From Primulina eburnea (lineage: Eukaryota > Streptophyta > Magnoliopsida > Lamiales > Gesneriaceae), in NCBI RefSeq assembly GCF_022965805.1, contig NC_133104.1:39662682-39726681 (forward strand): DNA of 64,000 nt, written 5' to 3'. Both the position numbers and the translations under genes were made by a program. The number at the start of each line of letters is the position of its first letter. Position 1 is the stretch's first letter. This document shows positions 11,633 through 22,179 of the stretch, in pieces. The notes beneath the pieces were generated by a model. That model saw nothing but the letters and a program-made list of their open reading frames with translations. It was not told the DNA's origin and ran no database searches.

Positions 11633-11814
11633 TGGCAAAAACTTGTATGAGACTGTCTCACGGTCATATTTGTGATACAGATCTCTTATTTGAGTCACCT
11701 ATGAAAATGTATTACTTTTTATGTTAAGATTATTACTTTTTATTGTGAATATGAGTACGGTTGACCCGTCTTATATATTATGATCCGTGAGACGGTCTCG
11801 TATGAGACTCACTC
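11633..11814 (+). repeat. Palindromic GTCTC MITE, copy 11
   Basis: From TGGCAAAAACTTGTATG to GACTCACTC. Flanks TAAGAAGT and TAATAAGT (7 of 8). It inserted about 220 bp beyond the hAT-like element, in the continuation of the sequence that element had interrupted. Confidence 0.85.
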
Positions 11815-11983
11815 TAATAAGTTTTAATAAAAAGGATGGGAAATTAATCGGTTGAGATGACAATATAAGAAAAGGTTTTTTAGGGAAAATTTAAAAATGG
11901 GGCTGATTTGAAATTTCATCACTTAGGAATTGTGATTTTTCAAAAAGAAGTAAGAGAATCAAATGTAATGGGCAAACTTGGAA

Positions 11984-12155
11984 GAGTAGGTTTCAGATGT
12001 TTATTTGTGAGACGAGTTGAATAGTTATCATGAAGTATAATATTTTTGGCATAAAAAAAGTATATTTTTAACTTGGTTGGATCAGGTCGGGTTTGATCAG
12101 ATCATAATCTTATCACAAAATTGACACGTGAGACAGTCTCACAATAATTTCCGTG
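11984..12155 (-). repeat. Palindromic GTCTC MITE, copy 12, decayed
   Basis: GAGTAGGTTTCAG, TTTGTGAGACGAGT, TATAATATTTTTGGCATAAAA and ACGTGAGACAGTCTCAC follow in family order on the minus strand. The centre is replaced by unrelated TCAGGTCGGGTTTGATCAG sequence. Confidence 0.5.
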
Positions 12156-12946
12156 AATTAATTAAGAATTATCAATATATGCCTTCATGCATTCAACGAA
12201 TCTCTAAGAGAACTCCAACTTTGCACCAAAATGGTGTAATTTTGGTGCAGGGATTCTTTCTCCAATGGGCAAAATAGCGCAGCGCCATTTCCTCTGCGCC
12301 AAATTTGGCGCTGAGTCCAATTTTTTTAATTTATTTTTTGTTTTTATTTATTATAAATATTTGTATTAAAGATTATAAATATTATTTAAATGATATTATA
12401 ATATTTATTTCATTATTTTAATAATTAGACATTTAATCATAAAAACTAAAGTGATAATTATTGATTTTTTAATATTTATTTATTTATTTATGTTAATTAT
12501 GAATAATTAATGAAAAAAAGATAATAATTAATATATAAAAAAATAAAAAAAAACATTTCGAGAATATTATTTTTGGTATAAAATTTGAAGTAAATGTGTG
12601 GAAAATTAATACTATATTTGATGTAAAAATCACACTATTTTAGTATAAAATTTACATCAAAATATGTTTTGTATTTCATTTTTTTCCTTGTGAACCAGAT
12701 TGCTTTAGCAAAATTTAGATTTACGTGCCTTGTGGCATATTTCCGGATTTTAACGAGATGCAAGAACATAAGTTGCATATAGACATCTAATTTTATTAAA
12801 TAACGAAATTTAATTCTCATTTTTAAAAATAGTTCTTATCCCACTTTGGTCTTAGATTCATCCAAAGATTAACTATTCTAAAGTACCATTCTCATTCTCG
12901 ATACATATAATTTATATTTCGTTTCCAATTGGAACTAACTAATCTA
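12156..12946. other. Intergenic DNA, possible Harbinger-like MITE
   Basis: The block from about 12195 (AACTCCAACTTTGCACC) contains short inverted motifs (CACCAAAATGGTGTAATTTTGGTG, GCGCAGCGCC/GGCGCTGAG) and a related AT-rich tail to about 12660 (GGTATAAAATTTGAAGTA, AGTATAAAATTTACAT). The opening motif resembles ends I associate with Harbinger-type MITEs, but I cannot define both ends or a TSD. Nothing else is recognisable. Confidence 0.3.
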
Positions 12947-13117
12947 AGAAACTTGTGTGAGACGGTCTCACGGATCGTATTTTGTGAGACGCATATCTTA
13001 TTTGGGTCATCCATGAAAAAATATTATTTTTATGCTAATATTATTATTTTTTATTGTTAACATTGGTAGAGTTGACTCGTCTCTAAAGATTCGTGAGACC
13101 GCACAAGAGACCTACTC
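12947..13117 (+). repeat. Palindromic GTCTC MITE, copy 13
   Basis: Starts at AGAAACTTGTGTGAGACGG, having lost the first few bases, and ends GACCTACTC. The right palindrome is shortened to GTGAGACCGCACAAGAG by a small deletion. Confidence 0.8.
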
Positions 13118-15605
13118 AACCTAATTTTAGCATATGTATATGTTGGAAGGTGTTTAGGGACTAGGAGTGTGAAATGATGATACTGCCGGCACAATTCCTT
13201 TCACGACAAACATTGGCTTAACAAATAATATTTTCTTAATGTAAGCATGCTATAAATCGTGCTAGACTGTGGCTTGAACGTGCTTCTAAACATTCACCAG
13301 AAATCCCCAAACCACGATTTCTCACATCAATAAAAAAAAAAATTTAAATTAATATAAATTGCATAAACCCACACGAATAGGAAAAAGATTAGTTAGGACC
13401 CACATTAAACATGCTTAATCATTCAAAATCCATGGATTAAGCAACACAATTAAGTCTATATCCGCTTAGATTTGCAAGAAAACCTTTCCGCTAAACATGA
13501 CCAAACATGTTTCGAGTTTTTATTTTTTTCTTTTCCTGTCAGAAATTTCTTTTCAAAATAAAATATTTTGTTCTATTTCATGAAATGTGTCTGGTTATTT
13601 TTTTATTTATAATAGAAATATAGATATATTCCCTTTGGAAATTTGAATCTTGGCGGTGTGAGTGGTCAAAAAGCATTGTGTATAAAGAGTGTGGATCGTG
13701 TGAAACTAAGAATTTGGCGGGTTTCTCGATGAGACAACCTATGACCGGTGACTGAGCTGTCATCTACGTGTCGCTATCAATATAATACGTGAAAATATTT
13801 TGTGGGGCCCATTTTTTTACATTCATACATGTAATTAAAGTTACTGGATCAAATATTTTAAAAATAAAATTAATATAACTAATTTTAAAATAATCTAATG
13901 CGTCAGTTGATTCATGGAATGCGTGAATCGTTTTTTTTAATGATGATCAATTCATAATCATTGTTTTTTTCCCGTATTATGTAAATTCTGGATTAATATA
14001 GTAGTATGTAAATTACATTAGTTAAGAAAAATATATATATTGAGTATAACTTATGTGACAAGCTAGTTTGATAAAATATTAGCAGGAGAAATAAAATTCT
14101 TTACAACTAGTCAAAAAATTACACACTACATCAATTTGAACATTCTTAAAAAAATATGTAAACTTATTCTTTGTCTAACTGTATATTTGCGTCGGTGGCC
14201 ACTCTTGAAATAATTGGAATCGATGGTGGCACGGGAAAAGGTCACCAGCCCACCGCCGTCTTCCTGCCGGACCATTACAATTGCGACTGTCGCGACGACG
14301 GCTTCTAGGCGACCGGCGATCAACACGGTCCATGCATAGACTAATTTAATTGGAGCCCCGACATGGAACATGACGAAATCGTGAGACGTATATGCGAAGA
14401 TCGTGAGGTGGGACAGTTAAATGCAACAACTTCATGCAATAATTCTTGGTTTTTTAAGGCTCTCGTGAGCAAGCCTACTGACTTGCTGTAAAAAAAATAT
14501 AGGGAATTAAATAAATAAATAAATAAATATCTGGACTCTTATTTAAAATACAAAGTTTGAGATATATATGATTTTTTTAAAAATTTTGTACTGATTGGGG
14601 TGGCACGTCCTTTTTGGTCGTGGGTAGTGGCAATGATCTGATATTAGGGCATGTCTTTCAATACACGTGATCGCGGAGAATTAAGGAAACACCAATATAC
14701 ACGTAGTATTATTGATTTTTCACATCGAAATATTTTTATCTGAAATTGGAATATTCACTTTAGATTATTTATCTGATAAAAAAAAAGAATTTCTTCGTAG
14801 AGACAGCGGCCTCTCCGATAAAGAAGAGGCAAGCTTTTATATTTTGATATATTCTTCTTACCTTTGAAAATTTGAATTTCAGACGAAATTAGGAGGTGGA
14901 TTAACATAATAAAGTAACGAAATTTATATTAAGAATGATAAAATAGAACGTGGTTTCGAAGGGGCATACACGTGCTTGTCAGAGGAAGGGAAACCCCATG
15001 TTTTAAGCTGATTTTAGGGCGAAAGCATAGTCGTCGTGCTCCTGCGTGTCGATCGACGTATGGCCGAATATTTTAAATCCAAAAAAATTGTTAAAATATT
15101 TAAACAAAAAAAAATTCCGACAAACGTACGTAGTAGTGTGGTTCCACGACTCCGTATGACTTCAAGTCATGCCCTTATACTTGTTCGCCATACATCATTA
15201 AATAATATGCCACTATTAGGCATGCAACTCAAATATACTAAAATCGCGATACCGTTTTTTAATCGACATGTGACGCGACTTCCACAATAAATGTATTCTT
15301 TGACCTAACCGTGAATTATAAACAATTCAGCTTAGTTTTACAAAATAATTTAATCAGTATTTATTTAATTCATCAACTGAACTCAAAATTAGCTGTCTGT
15401 GCACACATTGAAGTCAAATCTTAATTGTTAGGGTTAATGAGAAAGTACGCTAATTGTACATACTATCGCAACTATGTATGTAAAGGTGGAAATGTCATGA
15501 CAATTTTTAATGTTATGTTTTCGAATGATTTTTCTGTGGATAATTTTATAATGTTTATATATGGTATATTTATGTATTTATATCCGTCTAAGAAGTTTTT
15601 TTGAG
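13118..15605. other. Intergenic DNA without a recognised gene
   Basis: A short GC-rich patch at 14215-14360 is open on the minus strand for 81 codons (14126-14371) and contains VGAPIKLVYAWTVLIAG, but I recognise no family and see no gene context. The remainder is AT-rich with short homopolymers and an AAATA-repeat near 14508. Confidence 0.35.
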
Positions 15606-15779
15606 GGCAAAAACTTGTGTGAGAAGGATCGTATTTATGATACGGATATCTTATTTGGGTTATCAATGAAAAAGTATTGTTTTTAATGCTAAGAATATTA
15701 CTTTTTATTGTGAATATGTATAGCGTTGACCCATCTCACATATTAAGATTTGTGAGTAACTCTCACATGAGACCCACTC
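15606..15779 (+). repeat. Palindromic GTCTC MITE, copy 14
   Basis: GGCAAAAACTTGTGTGAG to GACCCACTC. TTTTTGAG lies on both sides (perfect 8 bp; the adjoining T run makes the exact edge ambiguous). The first palindrome is degraded. Confidence 0.85.
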
Positions 15780-16508
15780 TTTTTTGAGCCTACACTTTAA
15801 ATATTAAACTTGTTAATTAACTCTATATATTATTTATTGAGTTTTATTGTGATTATTATTATTTATTGTAGGAGGGATTTTGTTACTAAAACTTCAAATT
15901 ATATCGTGTGATATGATTTGTTATAGGAATAGTAATAACAATGACATGAAGCGAATCAGTTATTTTCATTTTACATTTATTTGGTATTATATGAAGGGCG
16001 AATTTATACGAGGACAAGAGGAGTATATATCATGCTAGGGTTCGTTATAAGCGGCAGCACAGATCAGCGCCGCCGAGAAACACAAGAAACCCGGCCGGGA
16101 AAAAGGACAATTAATCAGATGAAAAAGCCGATTCCAATGGTGTCATCACGTGCCTACGTCATAAGTGGTCGGCAAATCTCGCCTTAATCTCTAATCAACA
16201 CCTCCCAAAGTTACTAATCCCACCCTCCTTGCCACGTGGATCTTATCTTGTGCCCCATTTACTGAGATTCGGTTCCCATAATCGTTTTTGTTTAATTCAT
16301 AAATTACCTCAAAATTCGACTATATTATTGAAATTCGAATATTCTGATATGGTTAAATTTTAGTTGTAATCTTTATTTAAAAAATACACCTATTCTTTTC
16401 CTATTTAAGCTAAATACACGTATTCTTTTCCTATTTACGCTATATATGCATCATAACTTAAGTTGCAATAAACACTAGTTGTTTGGCATGAATTGGAAAG
16501 ATTGAACA
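15780..16508. other. Intergenic DNA next to the LINE
   Basis: Contains a moderately GC-rich stretch at 16010-16260 with no recognised coding signal, and a duplicated TACACSTATTCTTTTCCTATTTA motif near 16385-16440. No gene seen. Confidence 0.4.
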
Positions 16509-16524
16509 TGGTTATTTAAGTTTT
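16509..16524. repeat. LINE target-site duplication, left copy
   Basis: TGGTTATTTAAGTTTT here is repeated at 21984-21999 on the other side of the LINE. The last bases merge with the poly(T) run, so the length is 13-16 bp. Confidence 0.9.
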
Positions 16525-16556
16525 TTTTTTTTTTTTTTGAAACAAAAGATATTCAT

Positions 16557-19500
16557 TTATCGATCATTGTTCCCACAATCGTGGTTGATGGAATTAAAAA
16601 TAATATCTGGAGGATGATACGTAATAAACGGATTTGCAAAAGATCTAGCCGCGCGAGCCAATGTATGAGCCACCATATTTGCTTGTCTCCTAACATGTTG
16701 GGTTTTGAAAGAAGGATGAGCTTCTAGCAATTGACAGCATCCGAGAATAATCGATCCAAACTCTGTGTAGTCTACATTCTTTGCTCTTATTGCCTTGACC
16801 ACCGTCTCCGAGTCCGTTTCAAAAATAACATCCTCGAGCTCCAAAGAAGATGTCCATTGAATAGCATCCAAGAGAGCGAGTGCCTCGGCTTCTTTAGCTT
16901 CAACCCAACCTTTTGTCACACAGGTTTTGCTTACCATAAAGTTTCCCATTGAGTCTCTTACCACAATGCCAAACCCCATTGCTCGTTGATCTTTGAACAT
17001 GGCAGCATCTACATTGCACTTCATAGATGGGTCGGGAGGTTTCGTCCATCGATCGTTCTCATTCCGATGATAGATTGCATTTTGTCCCTGTAGCGATCTA
17101 TTTTGAGCTTGCTTCCAATTCAGTATCATGTCATAGCCAAGCGCCACTGTGATATTTGGTGGTCTAGACACCCCATTCCATAGTTTCTCATTTCGGTATC
17201 GCCATAAACTCCACAATACTGCCGAGAAATTTGGTTGCATAGCAGTAGGGCATTTGTTCAAGCTCTCAAACAGCCACTTCGGGAAAAAATCCGCGTCTCC
17301 GGCACACTGTGATACCAAATCCTCAATCTTCATCACTTTCCAACATTCTTTTGCGTATGGACAATCTATGAATAAATGCCAGCTATTTTCCAGTCCCGAT
17401 TCGCAGATCACGCATTGAGAAGGCACCTGAATATTTCTGGATTGCAACTTGATACGGCATGGTAGATAATCCCGCGCTGCTCGCCATAGGAACGATCTAA
17501 TCTTTGGGGGTGTTGATAATTTCCACAGCTTTGTCCAGTTGCCTTCCTTTTGATGTTCTTGCGTATGGTTCAGAATGTTGTTCATAATTTGATGGTATCC
17601 AGATTTTACTGTGTAGTTCCCATGCCGACTAAAGTGCCATATCCTTTCATCTTTTGAGATTATCGGATTCAATGGTATGTTGGTAATCTCCATGACGTCT
17701 CGAGGGGTAAATACCTCTTGGATGAGTTCTAAGTTCCATTGCCTTGTACCTGGGATCATGAGGTCCTTCACATATGAGATCTCTTCCTGGTTCATGTACG
17801 GAGTTTGGACATATAGATTACTGGGCTCTCTTAGCCACGGATGCATCCAGATTTTCACATGTTGGCCATCTCCAATCTTCCAGCGTAAACCTTGAGCCAT
17901 AACTGCTTTTGAGCACCAAATACTTCTCCAAACAAAGCTTGGGTTTGATCCTAAGCTTGTCTCCATGAAATCCTTCTTCGGAAAATATTTAGCTTTGAGA
18001 ATCCTTGATAACAGAGTATTTGGGGTTGAAATGAGTTTCCAACCTTGCTTAGCAAGCATGGCGAGATTATAGGCCTCAAGATTTCGAAAGCCAAGGCCAC
18101 CGCTATCCTTCCTAGTGCATAATCTACTCCAATTCGTCCAATGTATCCCTCTCGATCTCTGAGATGTAGAGCCCCACCAAAAGGAATTCATCATTTTCTG
18201 TAACTCGTCAAGCAGGGATGTAGGTAGCATGAAGCAATTCATGCAATAAGTTGGCAATGCTTGGGCAACTGATTTCAGCAGCACTTCTTTTCCTGCTTTT
18301 GACAGAGGGTTACCTTGCCAATTTTGAATACGGTTCCAGAGTCTATCTCGCAGGTAGCTAAAGATCACCTTTTTCTTTCTCCCAATCAGTGAAGGAAGGC
18401 CCAGGTATCGCCCCGTATCTAGTGGCTTCGTCACCCCAAGAATAGATGACAACTCCTGCTGTTTCTGGCTTTCAATGTTCTTGCTAAAGAAAATCCCAGA
18501 TTTATCAAAATTAATAGCTTGTCCACTAGCCATTTCGTATGTGGTTAGAATCCTCTTCATTTCTACGCCTTCTGCCGTTGTTGCCCGAAAGAATATAAAG
18601 GAGTCATCGGCAAACAGCAGGTGAGATACTTTTGGTGCACGACGACAGATTTTCACCCCATGCACAACGCCTCTACTCTCTGCTTTCTCTATCAACGTGG
18701 TTAAACCTTGTGCACAGATTATAAACAAGTATGGTGAGAGGGGGCATCCTTGGCGGAGTCCTCGTTCTGGAGTTATAGGTCCGACAAGGTTTCCATTTAC
18801 CCGAATCTGGTATTGCACCGTTGTAATGCAGAGCATCATAATAGCCACCCATTTTTCATCAAAACCAAGCCTAAGTAGCATGAGCTTCAGAAATCCCCAG
18901 TCAATGCGATCATATGCTTTACTTATATCAATCTTTAGTGCCACATCCCCATGTTTGCCACGATTCCTCCGCTTCATATGATGAATAATTTCAAAAGCTG
19001 CTATCACATTATCCGAAATCGATCTACCCTTAACAAACGCTGCCTGAGTTTCAGAGATTAATTTCGGCAGAAGCTTCTTGATTCGATTTGCTAGCACCTT
19101 TGCCAGCACCCTATACATCACATTACAAAGGGATATTGGCCGAAGGTCTCTCATGGTACTTGGATTAGCACACTTCGGGATAAGGGTAATAATAGTATCA
19201 TTGAGCTTCGGTGGAAATTTTACCTGCTGCAGCCAGTGTTCACTTTGTTGGAATACGTCTTTGCCCATAAGATGCCAGAATTTCTGGAAGAATGCAGGAT
19301 TATATCCGTCTGGTCCAGGTGATTTGTTTGGATCCATTTGGAACAACGCTTCTCTGAAGTCCTCAATGGTGAAAGGGGACATAAGGTAAGTGTTATCCTC
19401 TGCTGAAAGTTTTGGTTCGATCTCGTTGATTACTGCGTCATAAGATGCATGTCCTGCTGAGAACAGTTTTCCAAAGTATTCAGAAACAATGCGGCCGAGG

Positions 19501-20657
19501 TTCTGTGGATCCGTGAACTCCGTCCCTCTGTCGTCAATCAAGCTTCGAATTCTATTGTGTGCTTTCCTCCTTGTGGCCATAGAATGGAAAAACTTGGTGT
19601 TAAGGTCTCCCTCCTTTAGCCAAAATTGTTTGGCTCGTTGTTTCCAATGCATGTCATTTTTTATCAGCATCTGATTTAGTTTCGCCTTCATCTCCTCCAC
19701 TTGTATCACCGATTGACAGTCTGTGTTTGATCGCATCCTTTCCAGCGTGTCTTTCACCTCGTCAATGGTTTTTCGGTTTATTTTTGGGTGTTTCCTACTC
19801 CATCTTGTCAACTCCATGGACAAGGCAGTGAGTCTTTCTATAATTGTAGCAGAGGCTTCTGTACTTTCCCACCTATCATTCACAATTTCATTGAAGTTTT
19901 CTTCTTCCATCCATCTATTCTCAAACCGGAAGGATATTCTGTTGATTTTTGTTGTTGCAGCATCATTGACTAATAGTAGAGGTGAGTGGTCTGAGCACGT
20001 GGCAACCGTGTTTAAAACTGATGCATCAGGAAACCGTGCCATCCAGGATGTGGATGCCAGAGCACGATCCAGTTTTTCCTCCACAAAATGTGATCTACCT
20101 CTCCCTTTTTCCCACGTAAAAGGGTGACCTTTCATTTGGATATCTTGTAGCATGCATTGCATCACTGTTTCTCGAAAGCCTTGGATCATCCATGTTGGGC
20201 GGTCTATTTCCCCTCGTTTTTCACTTGGGTCAAGAATGTCATTAAAATCACCAATAATGCACCATGGGAGTTGGTTTATACGAGCCAGAGCCTTAAGGAG
20301 GTTCCATGCTTCTCGGCGCCTTCTGTGTTCTGGGAAGCCATAATAGCCAGTTAGTCTCCAGTCTTCCTGTCCTGGTTCTGTGATTTTAAGATCAATATGG
20401 TTGCGTGAATATCTTGTTACTGTACAATGGTCTGAATATTTCCAAAGGGCTGCTATTCCTCCACTACGGCCCTCTCTGTCAACTGAGAAAGCCGCATCAA
20501 ATCCCAGAGATAATCTTACTTCTTCAATCTTTTGTGTGTGTGTTAATGTCTCATATAAAAATATCACCGTTGGCCTGTGAGCTCGCACTAGCTCACGCAA
20601 GTTTGGAACTGCTCGAGTATGGCCCATTCCTCGGCAGTTCCAGCTAAGGATAATCAT
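16557..20657 (-). CDS. LINE ORF2: endonuclease, reverse transcriptase, zinc-binding and RNase H
   Basis: A 1366-residue open frame. Residues 1-230 form an APE-type endonuclease: SWNCRG with Asn7, Glu36 in LYETL, GDFND at 136-140 and CSDHSP at 221-226. The reverse transcriptase spans about 485-750, with RPISLCNVMYR, ETQAAFVKGRSISDN, the first catalytic Asp in KIDISKAYD (577), GLRQGCPLSPYLF and the catalytic FADD at 682-685. A zf-RVT region follows (about 1020-1090; LWRAARDYLPCR, then C/H residues to HLFIDCPYAKECW). The last ~150 residues are a plant-type RNase H with VDAAMF, EAEALALLDA, FETDSETVV and RRQANMVAHTLAR. The protein would nick target DNA and copy the element's RNA into it in the nucleus. 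No in-frame stop is present, so it is potentially active. Confidence 0.95.
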   Translation of the reverse strand: MIILSWNCRGMGHTRAVPNLRELVRAHRPTVIFLYETLTHTQKIEEVRLSLGFDAAFSVDREGRSGGIAALWKYSDHCTVTRYSRNHIDLKITEPGQEDWRLTGYYGFPEHRRRREAWNLLKALARINQLPWCIIGDFNDILDPSEKRGEIDRPTWMIQGFRETVMQCMLQDIQMKGHPFTWEKGRGRSHFVEEKLDRALASTSWMARFPDASVLNTVATCSDHSPLLLVNDAATTKINRISFRFENRWMEEENFNEIVNDRWESTEASATIIERLTALSMELTRWSRKHPKINRKTIDEVKDTLERMRSNTDCQSVIQVEEMKAKLNQMLIKNDMHWKQRAKQFWLKEGDLNTKFFHSMATRRKAHNRIRSLIDDRGTEFTDPQNLGRIVSEYFGKLFSAGHASYDAVINEIEPKLSAEDNTYLMSPFTIEDFREALFQMDPNKSPGPDGYNPAFFQKFWHLMGKDVFQQSEHWLQQVKFPPKLNDTIITLIPKCANPSTMRDLRPISLCNVMYRVLAKVLANRIKKLLPKLISETQAAFVKGRSISDNVIAAFEIIHHMKRRNRGKHGDVALKIDISKAYDRIDWGFLKLMLLRLGFDEKWVAIMMLCITTVQYQIRVNGNLVGPITPERGLRQGCPLSPYLFIICAQGLTTLIEKAESRGVVHGVKICRRAPKVSHLLFADDSFIFFRATTAEGVEMKRILTTYEMASGQAINFDKSGIFFSKNIESQKQQELSSILGVTKPLDTGRYLGLPSLIGRKKKVIFSYLRDRLWNRIQNWQGNPLSKAGKEVLLKSVAQALPTYCMNCFMLPTSLLDELQKMMNSFWWGSTSQRSRGIHWTNWSRLCTRKDSGGLGFRNLEAYNLAMLAKQGWKLISTPNTLLSRILKAKYFPKKDFMETSLGSNPSFVWRSIWCSKAVMAQGLRWKIGDGQHVKIWMHPWLREPSNLYVQTPYMNQEEISYVKDLMIPGTRQWNLELIQEVFTPRDVMEITNIPLNPIISKDERIWHFSRHGNYTVKSGYHQIMNNILNHTQEHQKEGNWTKLWKLSTPPKIRSFLWRAARDYLPCRIKLQSRNIQVPSQCVICESGLENSWHLFIDCPYAKECWKVMKIEDLVSQCAGDADFFPKWLFESLNKCPTAMQPNFSAVLWSLWRYRNEKLWNGVSRPPNITVALGYDMILNWKQAQNRSLQGQNAIYHRNENDRWTKPPDPSMKCNVDAAMFKDQRAMGFGIVVRDSMGNFMVSKTCVTKGWVEAKEAEALALLDAIQWTSSLELEDVIFETDSETVVKAIRAKNVDYTEFGSIILGCCQLLEAHPSFKTQHVRRQANMVAHTLARAARSFANPFITYHPPDIIFNSINHDCGNNDR

Positions 20658-21875
20658 GGTTGTCGGCAGGCCTGGATACCAGGCCCTGCCGATAAAAAAG
20701 GCTCGTAAGCAATTTTGCGGATGTTGTTAGTCTCCCTCTCTTCGTCACCAAAATGTGTGCCCTGTTCTGTGTTGTCCGAATTTGCAGCATTTTCCTTATC
20801 AAGATCCATGTTTCTATACTGATTATTTTTGTCTCGAGATGCCCTTCTTCTCTTTCTGTCTTCGTTTAAGGTAAGCTCTATATCCTCTTCATTTAATCCT
20901 CCATCTATGGATATTGATCTTGATTTTGGTAAGTCTCCCGAGATTTGCGCAGAATCAATCATAATACTCTCCTTATTTGGGTTACCACTAATTCCTCCTG
21001 ATTTGTCCGAAAATATTGGATTACGGAATATTGTCAGATCTTTCTTTATTTGATCATTCTCACCGTCGCCGGAGCTTGTCTCGTTCCGTGTCGTTGTTGG
21101 GTTTTCTCGTAGCCATTTGGAGCTACTTGCTGTTGCTGCTCCCCTCTTGTCCTGTGCCCGTAACCATGGTCCCCATTCTCTTTTAATGTTTTTGTCATTT
21201 GAGGAGAACATGACTTCACAGAATCTTTCGGTGTGTCCAAGGCAGCCGCATACAAAACAATAAGATCCAAGCTTCTCATATTTGAACTGAACAATGAAAA
21301 AATTTCCATCTGGTTTGCGAATTTTCTTGCATCTCTTAAGAGGTTTGCGTATATCCACCTCTACCCTTATACGCATATAGGTTCGCCAAAAGCCAGCATT
21401 ATTCGGACTATCATATGTGAGGAAACGGCCAATGAAGTCTCCCAATTGTTTCCCAATAGCTTCAGATATACCCAATAGGTAATTCATAGATTTGAATCCA
21501 GAAAGGAATGGTATATAGCTCTACCTGTGTTGGTACATCGCCTTGTTTCAACTGTTTTAGAATGAGTGCCTGGTTATCAAAAGTCCACGGTCCTCCTTCC
21601 AGAACACGCTCCATATCAAACTCATGATAAAATTGGAATAGGTAGCGTTGATCTCCTATCTCTCTTATAGAAACTCCTTTCACCGGACGCCATATTTCTG
21701 CCATTCTGTTTTGCATGGATTGGAAGTGAATGTGTTTTGTTTGCAAGAATCTTCCGATGAGACAGGCCTCTGGGAGTTCTTCATGATGTTCAAGGATTGA
21801 TGGATCAACTTGTAAATCTTCCTCCTCTTCCGTAGATAATGATAGATCAGCCATGGATTTCTCCATGCCAGTCAC
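20654..21875 (-). pseudogene. LINE ORF1: DUF4283 and zinc-knuckle RNA-binding protein, frameshifted
   Basis: Two overlapping open frames together form one ORF1. The first (21875-21462, 137 residues) starts MTGMEKSMADLSL and carries the DUF4283-type region ending WTFDNQALILKQL and FWIQIYELPIGY. The second (to 20654) resumes at SEAIGKQLGDFIGRF and contains the zinc knuckle CFVCGCLGHTERFC (CX2CX4HX4C), followed by a low-complexity, charged tail. The join falls near 21470, where the first frame hits TGA: a single indel separates them. ORF1 normally coats the element RNA. Its stop overlaps the ORF2 start by 4 bases. The indel could be a genuine mutation or an assembly error. Confidence 0.9.
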
Positions 21876-21983
21876 TGGGACGTTCTTAATTGATCAGCAA
21901 GAAAATAAGGGCTCTCAACAATGAGAGGAGAAACGAGCTCTCAACAGGGAGAGAATCATAATTGTAATTTGTTTTAAATGTCC

Positions 21984-21999
21984 TGGTTATTTAAGTTTT
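21984..21999. repeat. LINE target-site duplication, right copy
   Basis: Matches 16509-16524. The core GTTATTTAAG occurs a third time at 22170-22179, beyond the decayed MITE copy 15, showing that the LINE entered the left TSD of that older MITE. Confidence 0.88.
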
Positions 22000-22000
22000 G

Positions 22001-22165
22001 AAAAATTATTTGTGAGACAATTTCACGAGTCGATTTCTTATTTAGATTACCAACGAAAAATTATTATTTTTATGTCAAAAATATTACTTATATTATTGTA
22101 AATAGGAGCAGAGTTGATCTATTTGACGAATAAAGATTCATGATACCGTCTCACAAAAAATGTAC
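22001..22165 (+). repeat. Palindromic GTCTC MITE, copy 15, decayed
   Basis: TTTGTGAGACAATTTCACGAG, GATTACCAACGAAAAATTATT, GCAGAGTTGATCTATTTGACG and GATACCGTCTCACAAAAAATG follow in family order. TTATTTAAG stands on both sides (21988-21996, 22171-22179). Many substitutions indicate an old insertion. Confidence 0.65.
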
Positions 22166-22179
22166 CAGTTATTTAAGAT

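Larger units (their letters stand above)
16525..21983 (-). mobile_element. L1-type LINE (RNase H-bearing plant L1), nearly full length
   Basis: A minus-strand LINE of about 5.5 kb. Its 3' end is marked by an 18-base poly(T) run on the + strand (16521-16538), the reverse complement of a poly(A) tail. A ~16-bp TSD flanks it, as expected for target-primed reverse transcription. From the right it has a ~108-bp 5' leader, ORF1 (20654-21875, one frameshift) and ORF2 (16557-20657, open throughout). The 3' UTR is only about 20 bp. ORF1 and ORF2 overlap by ATGA, which would suit termination-reinitiation. The matching TSD and intact ORF2 suggest a fairly recent insertion. Confidence 0.95.

Noticed and set aside
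14126..14371. Small minus-strand gene (81 codons)
   Set aside because: No start context, splice sites, family resemblance or neighbouring gene support it; mentioned only in the intergenic entry.
16731..20647. Many + strand open frames of 60-134 codons
   Set aside because: They are antisense shadows of LINE ORF2; none has a recognisable domain.
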